Shown piece by piece: positions 5,203 through 12,537 of a stretch of DNA of 14,123 nucleotides (position 1 is the first letter of the stretch; each line of letters opens with the position of its first letter). Location of the stretch: assembly GCF_041601295.1 (NCBI RefSeq), contig NZ_JBFIII010000081.1:1-14123 (forward strand), written 5' to 3'. Under the pieces are notes generated by a model. That model had not been told where the DNA came from. It saw nothing but the letters and a program-made list of their open reading frames with translations, and made no database searches. This DNA is from Immundisolibacter sp. (lineage in GTDB: Bacteria; Pseudomonadota; Gammaproteobacteria; Immundisolibacterales; Immundisolibacteraceae). The translations under genes were made by a program, and so were the position numbers.

Positions 5203-7785
5203 ATGCGCATGGAGAAACTCACCAGCCAGTTCCAGAAGGCCCTGGCGGATGCCCAGAGCTTGGCGCTTGGGCGGGATCACCAATTCATTGAGCCACTGCA
5301 CTTGACGGCGGCCATGCTGGCGCAGGACGGAGCTGGCGTGGGTGCGCTGCTCGGTCGGGCCGGAGTGGCCGTCGATCGGCTGCGCGCCGACGTTGGCCGG
5401 GCGCTGGATCGCCTGCCGCGGGTCGAGGGCACCGGTGGCGATGTGCAGATATCCCAAGCCCTGGGCCGGCTGCTGAATCTGGCTGACAAGTACGCCCAGC
5501 AGCGCGGCGACGACTACATCGCGAGCGAGATGTTCCTGCTGGCCGGGGTGGAGGACAGTGGTGAACTGGGCAAGCTGCTCAAGGCTGCCGGCGCTACGCG
5601 CGAGACCCTCGAACAGGCGGTCGACGCCGTGCGTGGCGGCGAGAAAGTCACCAGCGAAAATGCCGAGGAAACGCGCGGCGCGCTGGAAAAGTACAGCATC
5701 GACCTGACCGAACGCGCGCGTCAGGGCAAGCTCGATCCGGTGATCGGGCGCGACGAGGAAATCCGCCGCGCCATTCAGGTGCTACAGCGGCGCACCAAGA
5801 ACAATCCGGTGCTGATCGGCGAGCCGGGCGTGGGCAAGACGGCCATCGTCGAGGGGTTGGCCCAGCGCATCATCAATGGCGAGGTGCCGGAAGGGCTCAA
5901 GGACCGGCGCGTGCTGGCGCTGGACATGGGTGCCCTGATCGCCGGCGCCAAGTTTCGTGGCGAGTTCGAGGAACGCCTCAAGGCCGTGCTGAACGAGCTG
6001 TCCAAGCAGGAAGGCCAGGTCATCCTGTTCATCGACGAAATTCATACCATGGTCGGTGCTGGCAAAGCAGAAGGCTCCATGGACGCCGGCAATATGCTCA
6101 AGCCCGCCCTGGCACGCGGCGAGCTGCACTGTATCGGCGCCACAACGCTGGACGAGTACCGCAAGTACATCGAAAAGGACGCCGCGCTCGAACGGCGTTT
6201 CCAGCAGGTGCTGGTGGAAGAGCCGTCGGTGGAAGACACCATCGCCATTCTGCGCGGCCTCAAGGAGCGCTATGAAGTGCATCACGGCGTGGAGATCACG
6301 GACCCGGCCATCGTCGCCGCTGCCACCTTGTCGCATCGTTACATTTCCGGTCGCAAGTTGCCGGACAAGGCGATCGACCTGATTGACGAGGCGGGCAGTC
6401 GCATCCGCATGGAGATCGACTCCAAGCCGGAGGTCATGGACCGCCTCGACCGGCGCCTGATCCAGCTGAAGATGGAACGCCTGGCGCTGGAGAAGGAGTC
6501 GGACGAAGCTTCGCGAAAACGCCTGGCGACCCTCGACGAGGAAATAACCCGGTTGTCGCGCGAGTACGCCGACCTGGAGGAAACCTGGCGCGCCGAGAAG
6601 GCGGCCGTGGGCGGCACGCAGTCGATCAAGGAAGAACTTGACCGCCTGAACCAGGAGTTCGAGACCGCGCGTCGGGCCGGCAATCTGGAGCGGGCGGCCG
6701 AGATTCAGTACGGTCGTATCCCGGAGCTGAAACAGCAACTGGACAGCGCCGCCAGCGCCGAACAGGGTCCCCGCAAGCTGCTGCGCAGCGAGGTCACCGA
6801 GCAGGAGATTGCCGAGGTCATCTCGCGCTGGACCGGTATTCCGGTGTCGAAAATGCTCGAGGGCGAGCGCGAGAAACTGCTGCACATCGAAGACGCTTTA
6901 CACGAGCGCGTGGTTGGCCAGGACGAAGCAGTTCGTGCGGTGGCCGACGCGGTGCGCCGCTCGCGGGCGGGCCTGACCGCGCACGAGCGGCCAATCGGCT
7001 CGTTTCTGTTTCTGGGACCGACCGGTGTCGGCAAGACCGAATTGTGCAAGGCGCTGGCCGGATTTCTGTTCGATACCGAACAAGCCATTGTGCGCATCGA
7101 CATGTCGGAGTATATGGAACAGCACTCAGTGGCGCGGCTGATCGGTGCCCCGCCGGGCTACGTCGGCTACGAGGAGGGTGGCCAGCTGACCGAGCGCGTG
7201 CGTCGGCGGCCGTACTCGGTGATTCTGCTGGACGAAATCGAAAAGGCCCACCGCGACGTGTTCAATGTGCTGCTGCAGGTGCTGGATGACGGGCGCCTGA
7301 CCGATGGCCACGGCCGTACGGTGGATTTTCGCAACACCATCGTGGTGATGACCTCGAACCTCGGCTCGGATCGAATCCAGGAGATGGCTGGCCAGGACTA
7401 CGACCGGATCAAGGCGGCGGTGATGGATGTCCTGCGCCACGAGTTCCGGCCGGAGTTCATCAACCGCATCGACGAGACGGTGGTATTCCACGCCCTGGGT
7501 CGCGAGCAGCTGCGGCGGATCGTGGATATCCAGGTCAGTGCCCTGCGGGCGCGGCTGGTGGAACGCGACATGAGCATCAGTTTCACTGACCCGGCGCTCG
7601 ACTGGCTGGCCGGGGTCGGTTTCGACCCTGTGTATGGGGCCAGGCCCCTGAAGCGCGCCATCCAGCAGCACGTGGAAAACGCATTGGCGCGGGACATCCT
7701 GGCCGGCAAGCTGGCGGATGGTGATGCCATAGCGGTCGATGTCTCCGGCGACGGGCTGGTCTTCCAGACCCAAGCCGGGGCGTGA
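5203..7785 (+). CDS. clpB: ATP-dependent protein disaggregase ClpB (Hsp104 family)
   Basis: ClpB threads aggregated proteins through a hexameric ring, working with DnaK/DnaJ/GrpE in the cytosol. I place the start at the ATG at 5203 (MRMEKLTSQF), matching E. coli MRLDRLT and preceded by GGAG 8 bases upstream. An earlier GTG at 5182 lies over the ribosome site and is less likely. The 860 residues show the N domain (1-145), the first AAA+ module with Walker A GEPGVGKT (206-213) and the downstream ILFIDEIHTMVGAGKAEG Walker B segment, the long coiled-coil M domain (about 405-520), and the second AAA+ module with Walker A GPTGVGKT (605-612), the pore segment GAPPGYVGYEEGG and the VILLDEIEKAH Walker B. 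Walker A numbering equals that of E. coli ClpB (857 residues), so there are no large insertions. Transcription is probably driven by the sigma-32 promoter at 5125-5153. Confidence 0.97.
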   Translation: MRMEKLTSQFQKALADAQSLALGRDHQFIEPLHLTAAMLAQDGAGVGALLGRAGVAVDRLRADVGRALDRLPRVEGTGGDVQISQALGRLLNLADKYAQQRGDDYIASEMFLLAGVEDSGELGKLLKAAGATRETLEQAVDAVRGGEKVTSENAEETRGALEKYSIDLTERARQGKLDPVIGRDEEIRRAIQVLQRRTKNNPVLIGEPGVGKTAIVEGLAQRIINGEVPEGLKDRRVLALDMGALIAGAKFRGEFEERLKAVLNELSKQEGQVILFIDEIHTMVGAGKAEGSMDAGNMLKPALARGELHCIGATTLDEYRKYIEKDAALERRFQQVLVEEPSVEDTIAILRGLKERYEVHHGVEITDPAIVAAATLSHRYISGRKLPDKAIDLIDEAGSRIRMEIDSKPEVMDRLDRRLIQLKMERLALEKESDEASRKRLATLDEEITRLSREYADLEETWRAEKAAVGGTQSIKEELDRLNQEFETARRAGNLERAAEIQYGRIPELKQQLDSAASAEQGPRKLLRSEVTEQEIAEVISRWTGIPVSKMLEGEREKLLHIEDALHERVVGQDEAVRAVADAVRRSRAGLTAHERPIGSFLFLGPTGVGKTELCKALAGFLFDTEQAIVRIDMSEYMEQHSVARLIGAPPGYVGYEEGGQLTERVRRRPYSVILLDEIEKAHRDVFNVLLQVLDDGRLTDGHGRTVDFRNTIVVMTSNLGSDRIQEMAGQDYDRIKAAVMDVLRHEFRPEFINRIDETVVFHALGREQLRRIVDIQVSALRARLVERDMSISFTDPALDWLAGVGFDPVYGARPLKRAIQQHVENALARDILAGKLADGDAIAVDVSGDGLVFQTQAGA

Positions 7786-7900
7786 TCGACGCCGCCCACG
7801 GCTGGACTGGCCTGTTAAGCTGAAACGCCTGCCACGCAGGGGAGAGCGGTGTTATCCGGGGGTGCCGCCGGGTGTTTTCTTTACCTTGAGGAGGGTTCGC

Positions 7901-8152
7901 ATGAGTAACAAGCCGTTGATCATTCTGTCCGCGCTGGCTTTTTTTGCGCTGGCCGGATGTAGCGAGAAGGGGCCGGCGGAGCAGGCCGGTGAGAAACTCG
8001 ACCAGGCAGTCGAGAATGTCAAGGATGCCGTCGATGACGCCGGCCAGCAGGGTCCGGTGGAGCAAATGGGCGAGAACGTGGACGAGGCTATCGAAGGCGC
8101 GAAAGACGCGATGCAGGACGCCAAGGAGAGAGCCGACGAAGCCACAGAGTAA
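7901..8152 (+). CDS. Small repeat lipoprotein, amphipathic-helix type
   Basis: This 83-residue product starts at an ATG preceded by TTGAGGAGGG. It has a short lipoprotein signal: K4, a hydrophobic core (5-16) and lipobox LAGC with Cys20 as the expected lipidated residue. Mature residue 2 is Ser, which favours outer-membrane sorting over inner-membrane retention. The rest is two tandem 27-residue units (24-50 GPAEQAGEKLDQAVENVKDA... and 51-77 GPVEQMGENVDEAIEGAKDA...) identical at 14 positions, followed by a short acidic tail. The units are rich in Ala, Asp, Glu and Lys and should form amphipathic helices, reminiscent of LEA-like or apolipoprotein-like stress proteins. The gene lies 115 bases after clpB with a terminator-like hairpin behind it. 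A stress or envelope role is inferred from composition and location; no family name is certain. Confidence 0.82.
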   Translation: MSNKPLIILSALAFFALAGCSEKGPAEQAGEKLDQAVENVKDAVDDAGQQGPVEQMGENVDEAIEGAKDAMQDAKERADEATE

Positions 8153-8160
8153 GACGGGCG

Positions 8161-8196
8161 GTACGGTGGCGGGTCGCCGTCACCGTATCTTTATTT
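8161..8196 (+). terminator. Probable intrinsic terminator after the lipoprotein gene
   Basis: TACGGTG (8162-8168) pairs perfectly with CACCGTA (8181-8187), with an optional G-T pair at 8161/8188 and an inner GCG/CGC pairing. The stem is followed by the T-rich TCTTTATTT (8188-8196). It starts 8 bases after the lipoprotein stop codon and would separate the clpB/lipoprotein region from the dioxygenase gene. Confidence 0.62.
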
Positions 8197-8214
8197 AGGC
8201 GCGGCCAAGCCAAG

Positions 8215-8237
8215 CTCGGCGTGGTGGCACGCCCGAG
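8215..8237 (+). promoter_or_regulatory. Leader hairpin directly before the dioxygenase ribosome site
   Basis: CTCGGCGTG (8215-8223) pairs with CACGCCCGAG (8228-8237) around a GTGG loop, giving nine pairs with one bulged C at 8234. The hairpin ends next to the purine-rich Shine-Dalgarno (8239-8248), so it could affect ribosome access. It could also be a weak structure of no consequence. Confidence 0.35.
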
Positions 8238-8248
8238 TGGAGGGGGAG

Positions 8249-9091
8249 ATGGAATACCGGCACATCGGCGTGGCCCCGGTCGCGGGTGCGCTCGGCGCGG
8301 AGATCGCTGGCGTTGATCTGCGCCAGAGAGTCAGCGACGCCGTGATCGCCGAAATCCGCCACGCCTGGTTGCAGTATCTGGTGCTGTTCTTTCGCGATCA
8401 GCCGCTGACGTCAGATCAATATCTGGCGTTCGCCCGACGCATCGCAGAGCCGGTCGAGTACCCGATGCTCAAGGGCCTGGATGGCTACCCGCTGATCGTG
8501 CCGGTGATCAAGCTGCCGCAGGAACGGGTCAATTTTGGCGGACTGTGGCATTCCGATACGGCGTATCTGGAAACCCCGCCGATCGGCGCCATGCTGCTTG
8601 CGAGGGAGGTGCCGCCAGTCGGCGGCGACACGCTGTTCGCCAATATGTATCTGGCTTACGAGTCCCTGTCGGATGGCCTGCGGCGCATCCTGGATGGTCT
8701 GCATGCCGTCAACAGCTCGGCCAAGGCGGACGTTACCAAAACGCGCGAGGATCGCCTGGCCGAAGGCGGCGCCAAGCTTGCCGCCGACGCGGTGCTCAAC
8801 GCGGTGCATCCTGTGGTGCGCACGCATCCGGAAACCGGCCGCAAGCTGCTGTACGTCAACGGCGGCCATACCGTGTGCTTCGAGAACATGACCGAAGGCG
8901 AAAGCACGCCGCTGTTGCACTACCTGTTCGCCCACCTGTGCCGGCCGGAATTCACCTGCCGCTTGCGCTGGCAGCCGGGCACGCTGGCGCTGTGGGACAA
9001 CCGCTGCAGCCAGCACAACCCGATCAACGACTACCACGGCCATAAGCGTGTGATGCACCGCATTTCCCTGGGGGCGGATCGGCCAGTCTAG
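8249..9091 (+). CDS. TauD/TfdA-family Fe(II)- and 2-oxoglutarate-dependent dioxygenase
   Basis: This 280-residue enzyme belongs to the family that couples oxidation of 2-oxoglutarate to hydroxylation of a small substrate such as taurine, alkyl sulfate or phenoxyacetate. The opening, GALGAEIAGVDL (13-24), is the family N-terminal motif. Iron ligands are visible as H101 and D103 (WHSDTAYLETPP) and H256 (LALWDNRCSQHNPINDY). R266 is 10 residues after H256, close to the 11-residue spacing between His255 and the 2-oxoglutarate-binding Arg266 of E. coli TauD; R271 follows. Length and iron-ligand positions nearly match TauD (283 residues; H99, D101, H255). I chose the ATG at 8249; a GTG at 8237 would add four residues but overlaps the leader hairpin. 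Substrate is not predictable: no sulfonate transporter (tauABC-like) is adjacent. Confidence 0.9.
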   Translation: MEYRHIGVAPVAGALGAEIAGVDLRQRVSDAVIAEIRHAWLQYLVLFFRDQPLTSDQYLAFARRIAEPVEYPMLKGLDGYPLIVPVIKLPQERVNFGGLWHSDTAYLETPPIGAMLLAREVPPVGGDTLFANMYLAYESLSDGLRRILDGLHAVNSSAKADVTKTREDRLAEGGAKLAADAVLNAVHPVVRTHPETGRKLLYVNGGHTVCFENMTEGESTPLLHYLFAHLCRPEFTCRLRWQPGTLALWDNRCSQHNPINDYHGHKRVMHRISLGADRPV

Positions 9092-9137
9092 TCGCCGGTG
9101 GTATCTTAAAGAGCCCCACAGCTGCGTTTTACCTGCC

Positions 9138-9878
9138 ATGCACCGTGCTCTGCGTCTGGCTCACTGCTCGGACATTCACCTCGATAGCGATTATTACGGT
9201 GGCGACTGGAACCGTGACCGTCGCGATCGCGATCGGGCTGTTTTCGACCACCTGCTGGACGCCATTTGCAGCGAGCAGCCGGACCTGATGCTGCTGGCGG
9301 GCGACCTGTTTGACCACAACAGGGCCAGTATCGCCACGGTCGAGTGGGCGTGCGAGCGCCTGGCGGCGCTGCCATTTCCGGTTGTCATGATCCCCGGCAA
9401 TCATGATTGTCTGGCTGAGAACGCGGTCTACCACCGCCACGATTTCGCGGCCGCCGGCCTGCACCTGTTGCTGGATCCGGCCGGGCAGGTGGTGACCCTG
9501 CGGGAACTTGGCGTGGTCGTGTGGGGCCGCGGCATGGTCGATCACCATCCCGGTCACCGGCCGTTGGCCGACCCACCGGGGCGCCCTGATCCGAACCTGT
9601 GGTACCTGGGCCTGGCGCACGGCATCCATGTCCCGGCGTCGGGCGAAGCGAGGAATTCGTCGCCCATTCACGCGCACGAGATCGAAAGCGCCGATTTTGA
9701 CTATCTGGCGCTGGGCCACATCCACTGTGCGCGGGACGTGTCGGCCGGCACCACTCCCGCCTGGTATTGCGGAGCTCCACATCCGGTGCTCGGTGAGGGG
9801 GGCACGTTTTTACGGGTGGATCTGGCGCCCCTACTGCCCGCCGAGGTGACAGTGCGTCAGGTACTGGCTGTAGGTTGA
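9138..9878 (+). CDS. Calcineurin-like metallophosphoesterase, SbcD/Mre11-like
   Basis: This 246-residue protein has all five two-metal phosphoesterase motifs: SDIHLD (D12, H14), GDLFDH (D56, D59, H60), GNHD (N88, H89, D90), AHGIH (H161, H164) and GHIH (H194, H196). The motif style and the Arg/Asp-rich segment after motif I (NRDRRDRDRAVFDHLL) resemble the nuclease domain of SbcD/Mre11. It is much shorter than SbcD (about 400 residues) and lacks most of the capping domain. No SbcC-like ATPase is adjacent. It starts 46 bases after the dioxygenase stop and may share its transcript. No strong Shine-Dalgarno precedes the ATG at 9138. A DNA exonuclease or phosphodiesterase role is plausible; the true substrate is unknown. 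Confidence 0.85.
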   Translation: MHRALRLAHCSDIHLDSDYYGGDWNRDRRDRDRAVFDHLLDAICSEQPDLMLLAGDLFDHNRASIATVEWACERLAALPFPVVMIPGNHDCLAENAVYHRHDFAAAGLHLLLDPAGQVVTLRELGVVVWGRGMVDHHPGHRPLADPPGRPDPNLWYLGLAHGIHVPASGEARNSSPIHAHEIESADFDYLALGHIHCARDVSAGTTPAWYCGAPHPVLGEGGTFLRVDLAPLLPAEVTVRQVLAVG

Positions 9879-10000
9879 TCTGGAAGATGATCGCTCCGCG
9901 CTGACCGTGCGATTTCAAAATGTTCTGCGGCGGGTGCTGGCGCACCGTGGATGCCTTCTTGCGCACTACCCTCAACTCGCCGTCCAGTCGGACTAAAGTT

Positions 10001-10028
10001 CGGCCCTGTTCTGGCGATACAGGGGCCG
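10001..10028 (+). promoter_or_regulatory. Leader hairpin upstream of the diguanylate cyclase
   Basis: CGGCCCTGT (10001-10009) pairs with ACAGGGGCCG (10019-10028) across a 9-base loop, forming nine pairs with one bulged G. It lies 38 bases before the GGDEF gene start. No T-run follows, and it does not match the c-di-GMP riboswitch motifs I know. It could be a leader structure or an operator. Confidence 0.4.
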
Positions 10029-10066
10029 GATGGGATTGGTTCACGGCATCAGCAGGGCGACAGGTA

Positions 10067-11362
10067 ATGACAGCAACCACGGGTAACACGATTGAAACTT
10101 TATTGCGGCAAGCCGTGCCGCAGTTGTGCTTGCTGGCCAGCGGCAGCAATCCTGGCCTGCGGGAGCCGCTGGACGCGCTGCGGCAAATCGCCTTGAGCGA
10201 TAAAGTCGGCACTGGCCTTCAGGCGGCCCTGGAGAAGGTCACGCAATCGGCCAAGAACGCTTCTGCGCCCGGCAAGAAGCCGCACGGTCAGACTCAGGCG
10301 GCTATCGATACCGCTGAGGGTCGGCTTATACGGGATGTGCTCAAGCACCTGGTGGTACCGCCGGCGCTCGAACCACTCACCGCTGATCTGGAGCGTGCGC
10401 TCGGTACGCCGGCCGATGAGGCTGGTCGTCGTCGCCTGGCAGAACAACTGGTACACGTAGTCGTTGAGGCGCGCGGTCACACCGAGCGGCGCCAGGCTGA
10501 ACTTCAGGATTTTCTGAAACAGACGGTCGGCCGATTGCTGCAACTGGAAACCGCCCTCAACGAGGCCAGCGCCCTGACTCGGGAAGGCGGCGCGCAGGCG
10601 CTTGAGGCAAGTCAGGTGACCGAGGCACAGTTCCTGAAACTGCGCACCGCGTCGACGGATCTGGACGACGTGGACCAGCTCAAGGACTTCATAGGCGACC
10701 ACCTGGACCACCTGCAGGAGCACCTGAGCCAGCAAGACAACGCCGGTGCTTCGCGCCAGCGCCGTCTTGAACAGCACCTGAGTCAGCTCAGTGAGCAGGT
10801 GGCACATCTGAATTCGGAGACCGTGACCCTGCGCAGCCGGCTTGACGTCACAACCGAGGAGGCGCTGCGTGACCCGCTGACGGGGGCCTTCAACCGTTTG
10901 GCCTACGATCGCCGCGCGGCGCTGGAAGTGGCCCGCTGGGCCAGTGACGGCAGTGCCCTGTCGATGATCGTGTGCGACATTGACCACTTCAAACGCATTA
11001 ACGACACCTTTGGCCACGCAGCGGGCGACAAGGTGCTCAAGGAAGTTGTGCGCCTGCTGCAGGAGCAGCTGCGCTCATCAGACTTCGTAGCCCGCTACGG
11101 TGGCGAGGAATTCGTGGTGCTGCTGAATGGCGCCAACGGCGACGCTGCCCTGCATATTGCCGAAAAACTGCGGCGCACCATCAAGGCCGCGCCATTTCGC
11201 AGCCGTGGCGAGCGGGTGGCGGTGACGATTTCCTGCGGTGTCAGCACGTTCAGTGGCGACGATAATCTGGAGACGGTGTTCGAGCGCACCGATGCGGCGC
11301 TGTATGCCGCCAAGACCAGCGGTCGTGATCGCTGCATGCAGGCTGAATGCAAGGCGGCTTGA
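10067..11362 (+). CDS. Diguanylate cyclase (GGDEF domain) with long helical N-terminus
   Basis: With the start at the ATG at 10067 the product has 431 residues; an ATG at 9920 would add 49 residues that look non-coding and lack a ribosome site. The C-terminal GGDEF domain (about 262-427) makes cyclic di-GMP from two GTP. It shows DPLTGAFNRLAYD (269-281), the metal-binding CDIDHFKRINDTFGH (303-317) and the active-site variant GGEEF (345-349), which is catalytically competent in known enzymes. RSSD (336-339), five residues before GGEEF, is a canonical RxxD inhibitory site, implying product feedback. The N-terminal 260 residues have no membrane segment or PAS, GAF or REC signature. They look helical, with a coiled coil near 200-265, so the enzyme is probably cytosolic and controlled by dimerisation or a partner. 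The layout recalls the DgcP class of pseudomonads, but this is tentative. Confidence 0.9.
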   Translation: MTATTGNTIETLLRQAVPQLCLLASGSNPGLREPLDALRQIALSDKVGTGLQAALEKVTQSAKNASAPGKKPHGQTQAAIDTAEGRLIRDVLKHLVVPPALEPLTADLERALGTPADEAGRRRLAEQLVHVVVEARGHTERRQAELQDFLKQTVGRLLQLETALNEASALTREGGAQALEASQVTEAQFLKLRTASTDLDDVDQLKDFIGDHLDHLQEHLSQQDNAGASRQRRLEQHLSQLSEQVAHLNSETVTLRSRLDVTTEEALRDPLTGAFNRLAYDRRAALEVARWASDGSALSMIVCDIDHFKRINDTFGHAAGDKVLKEVVRLLQEQLRSSDFVARYGGEEFVVLLNGANGDAALHIAEKLRRTIKAAPFRSRGERVAVTISCGVSTFSGDDNLETVFERTDAALYAAKTSGRDRCMQAECKAA

Positions 11363-11404
11363 TGCCAGAGTGCCGGTACGGACCAGGGTCTCACTCAGTC
11401 GGCA
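11363..11404. terminator. Possible bidirectional hairpin between the GGDEF and Sel1 genes
   Basis: TGCC (11363-11366) can pair with GGCA (11401-11404), and GAGTG (11368-11372) with CACTC (11392-11396), forming an interrupted stem at a convergent junction. There is no clear T-run on either side, so the call is weak. Confidence 0.3.
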
Positions 11405-11429
11405 TGACGCGGCCGCGCAATTCCCGTTA

Positions 11430-12473
11430 TCAAAGCGGCGGTGCGCGGCCGGCCTTCAGGGTTGCATCCCAGTCACGCATCAAGGCCTCGGCGCGGACAA
11501 TTTCTTCATTGCCCAGCTGAGGACGTAGCAGGTCGAGCGCCTGCCGGGCATTGGCGTTGTTTCGGGCGGCGGCAAGCGAGAAGAGGGCAAAAGCGCGCAC
11601 CTTGTCGACCGGCGCGCCAAGGCCGTTGTAGACCATGAAGCCGAGGTTGTTCAGGGCAAAGGCATCGCCCTTGATGGCCGCCTGTCGATACCAATGCACG
11701 GACTGTTGGTCGTCGCGCTCCACGCCTTCGCCCTGGTGATACATCCGACCCAGGTTGAAGGCGGCCAAGACGTCGCCTTGCTCAGCGGCTTTGCGATACC
11801 AGTGGGCAGCCACTTTGAAATCGGCGGCGGCGCCTGCCACCAGGTAGGCCATGACGCCAAGGTTGTACTGCGCCTCGCGATGGCCCTGGGCGGCTGCCGA
11901 GGCAAACCAGCGCTGTGCTTGCGTATTATCGGCGGCCACGCCGATACCCTCGTAATAGGCCTGCCCGAGCGTGTACTGGGCACCCGCATGGCCTGCGTTG
12001 GCCGCTTTGCGGTACCAATCGAGGGCAACCGCTGGGTCCGTGGCAACTCCCAAGCCCTGGTCGTATAACACCCCGAGGTTATAGGCGCCGGCCGGGACAG
12101 TTTCTGCCGCCTGCTCGAACAAAATCCGCGCCGCGCCGTAGTCGCGTGTAACGCCGCGACCGTTGACTGTAAGTACGCCAAGGTTATAGGCGGCCTGCGC
12201 ATGACCCTGGCGGGCCGCCGCGGCAAACCAGCGGGCGCCGGCTGCGTCATCCCGCGCCACGCCCGGGCTTTGCGTATACAGCAGTCCCAACGCGTATTGG
12301 GACCGGCTATCGCCCTGGTTGGCGAGCACGGTATGGCTCTCGACAGCGGTGGCAAAATCGCCCTTCAACGACGCTGCCTCGGCCTCCTCGAAACTGGCAG
12401 GGGCGGCGTTGGCCGGGCCCGCGCACAGACTGACAAGCAAGACATATCGGGCAAACAGGCGGGTCGTATTCAT
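11430..12473 (-). CDS. Secreted Sel1-like repeat protein
   Basis: The 347-residue product begins with a Sec signal peptide (MNTTRLFARYVLLVSLCAGPANA), with likely cleavage after ANA at 21-23. Next come about seven 36-residue Sel1/TPR-like repeats spanning roughly 56-307. They follow the pattern A-x-Y-x-LG-x-x-Y-x-x-G-x-GV-x-x-D-x-x-x-A-x-x-W(Y/F)-x-x-AA-x-x-G; clear examples start near 92, 128, 164, 200, 236 and 272. Repeat arrays of this kind form alpha-solenoids used for protein-protein contacts in the periplasm or at the surface. The repeat at about 200-235 has a degenerate turn (AYLVAGAAADFKVA). A helical tail (308-340) ends the protein. It has no catalytic motif. It is convergent with the GGDEF gene and divergent from hrpA; the start at 12473 lacks an obvious Shine-Dalgarno. 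Confidence 0.88.
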   Translation of the reverse strand: MNTTRLFARYVLLVSLCAGPANAAPASFEEAEAASLKGDFATAVESHTVLANQGDSRSQYALGLLYTQSPGVARDDAAGARWFAAAARQGHAQAAYNLGVLTVNGRGVTRDYGAARILFEQAAETVPAGAYNLGVLYDQGLGVATDPAVALDWYRKAANAGHAGAQYTLGQAYYEGIGVAADNTQAQRWFASAAAQGHREAQYNLGVMAYLVAGAAADFKVAAHWYRKAAEQGDVLAAFNLGRMYHQGEGVERDDQQSVHWYRQAAIKGDAFALNNLGFMVYNGLGAPVDKVRAFALFSLAAARNNANARQALDLLRPQLGNEEIVRAEALMRDWDATLKAGRAPPL

Positions 12474-12537
12474 GCGTGGCTAAGGGGGCGGGCAGGGGCG
12501 CTATGGTACGCTGCCGAAACGGCCACGCTGTACACCC

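Noticed and set aside
4959..5222. An 87-codon minus-strand frame in the nadC-clpB gap
   Set aside because: It runs over the sigma-32 promoter and the clpB start, its composition is not protein-like, and the space is better explained by regulatory DNA.
5782..6885. A 367-codon minus-strand frame opposite clpB
   Set aside because: It is codon-aligned antisense to a strongly conserved ClpB region, with no credible protein features or ribosome site.
7850..7886. Possible terminator after clpB ending in GTGTTTTCTTT
   Set aside because: The T-rich run is real, but the GC-rich bases before it form no stable stem beyond four pairs.
9920..10066. Upstream ATG at 9920 as the start of the diguanylate cyclase
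   Set aside because: The extra 49 residues look non-coding, no ribosome site precedes the ATG, and a hairpin occupies the stretch; the ATG at 10067 fits better.
9385..10212. A 275-codon minus-strand frame crossing from the phosphoesterase into the cyclase gene
   Set aside because: It is Arg/Pro-rich with no recognisable domain, overlaps two well-supported genes on the other strand and has no convincing start signal.
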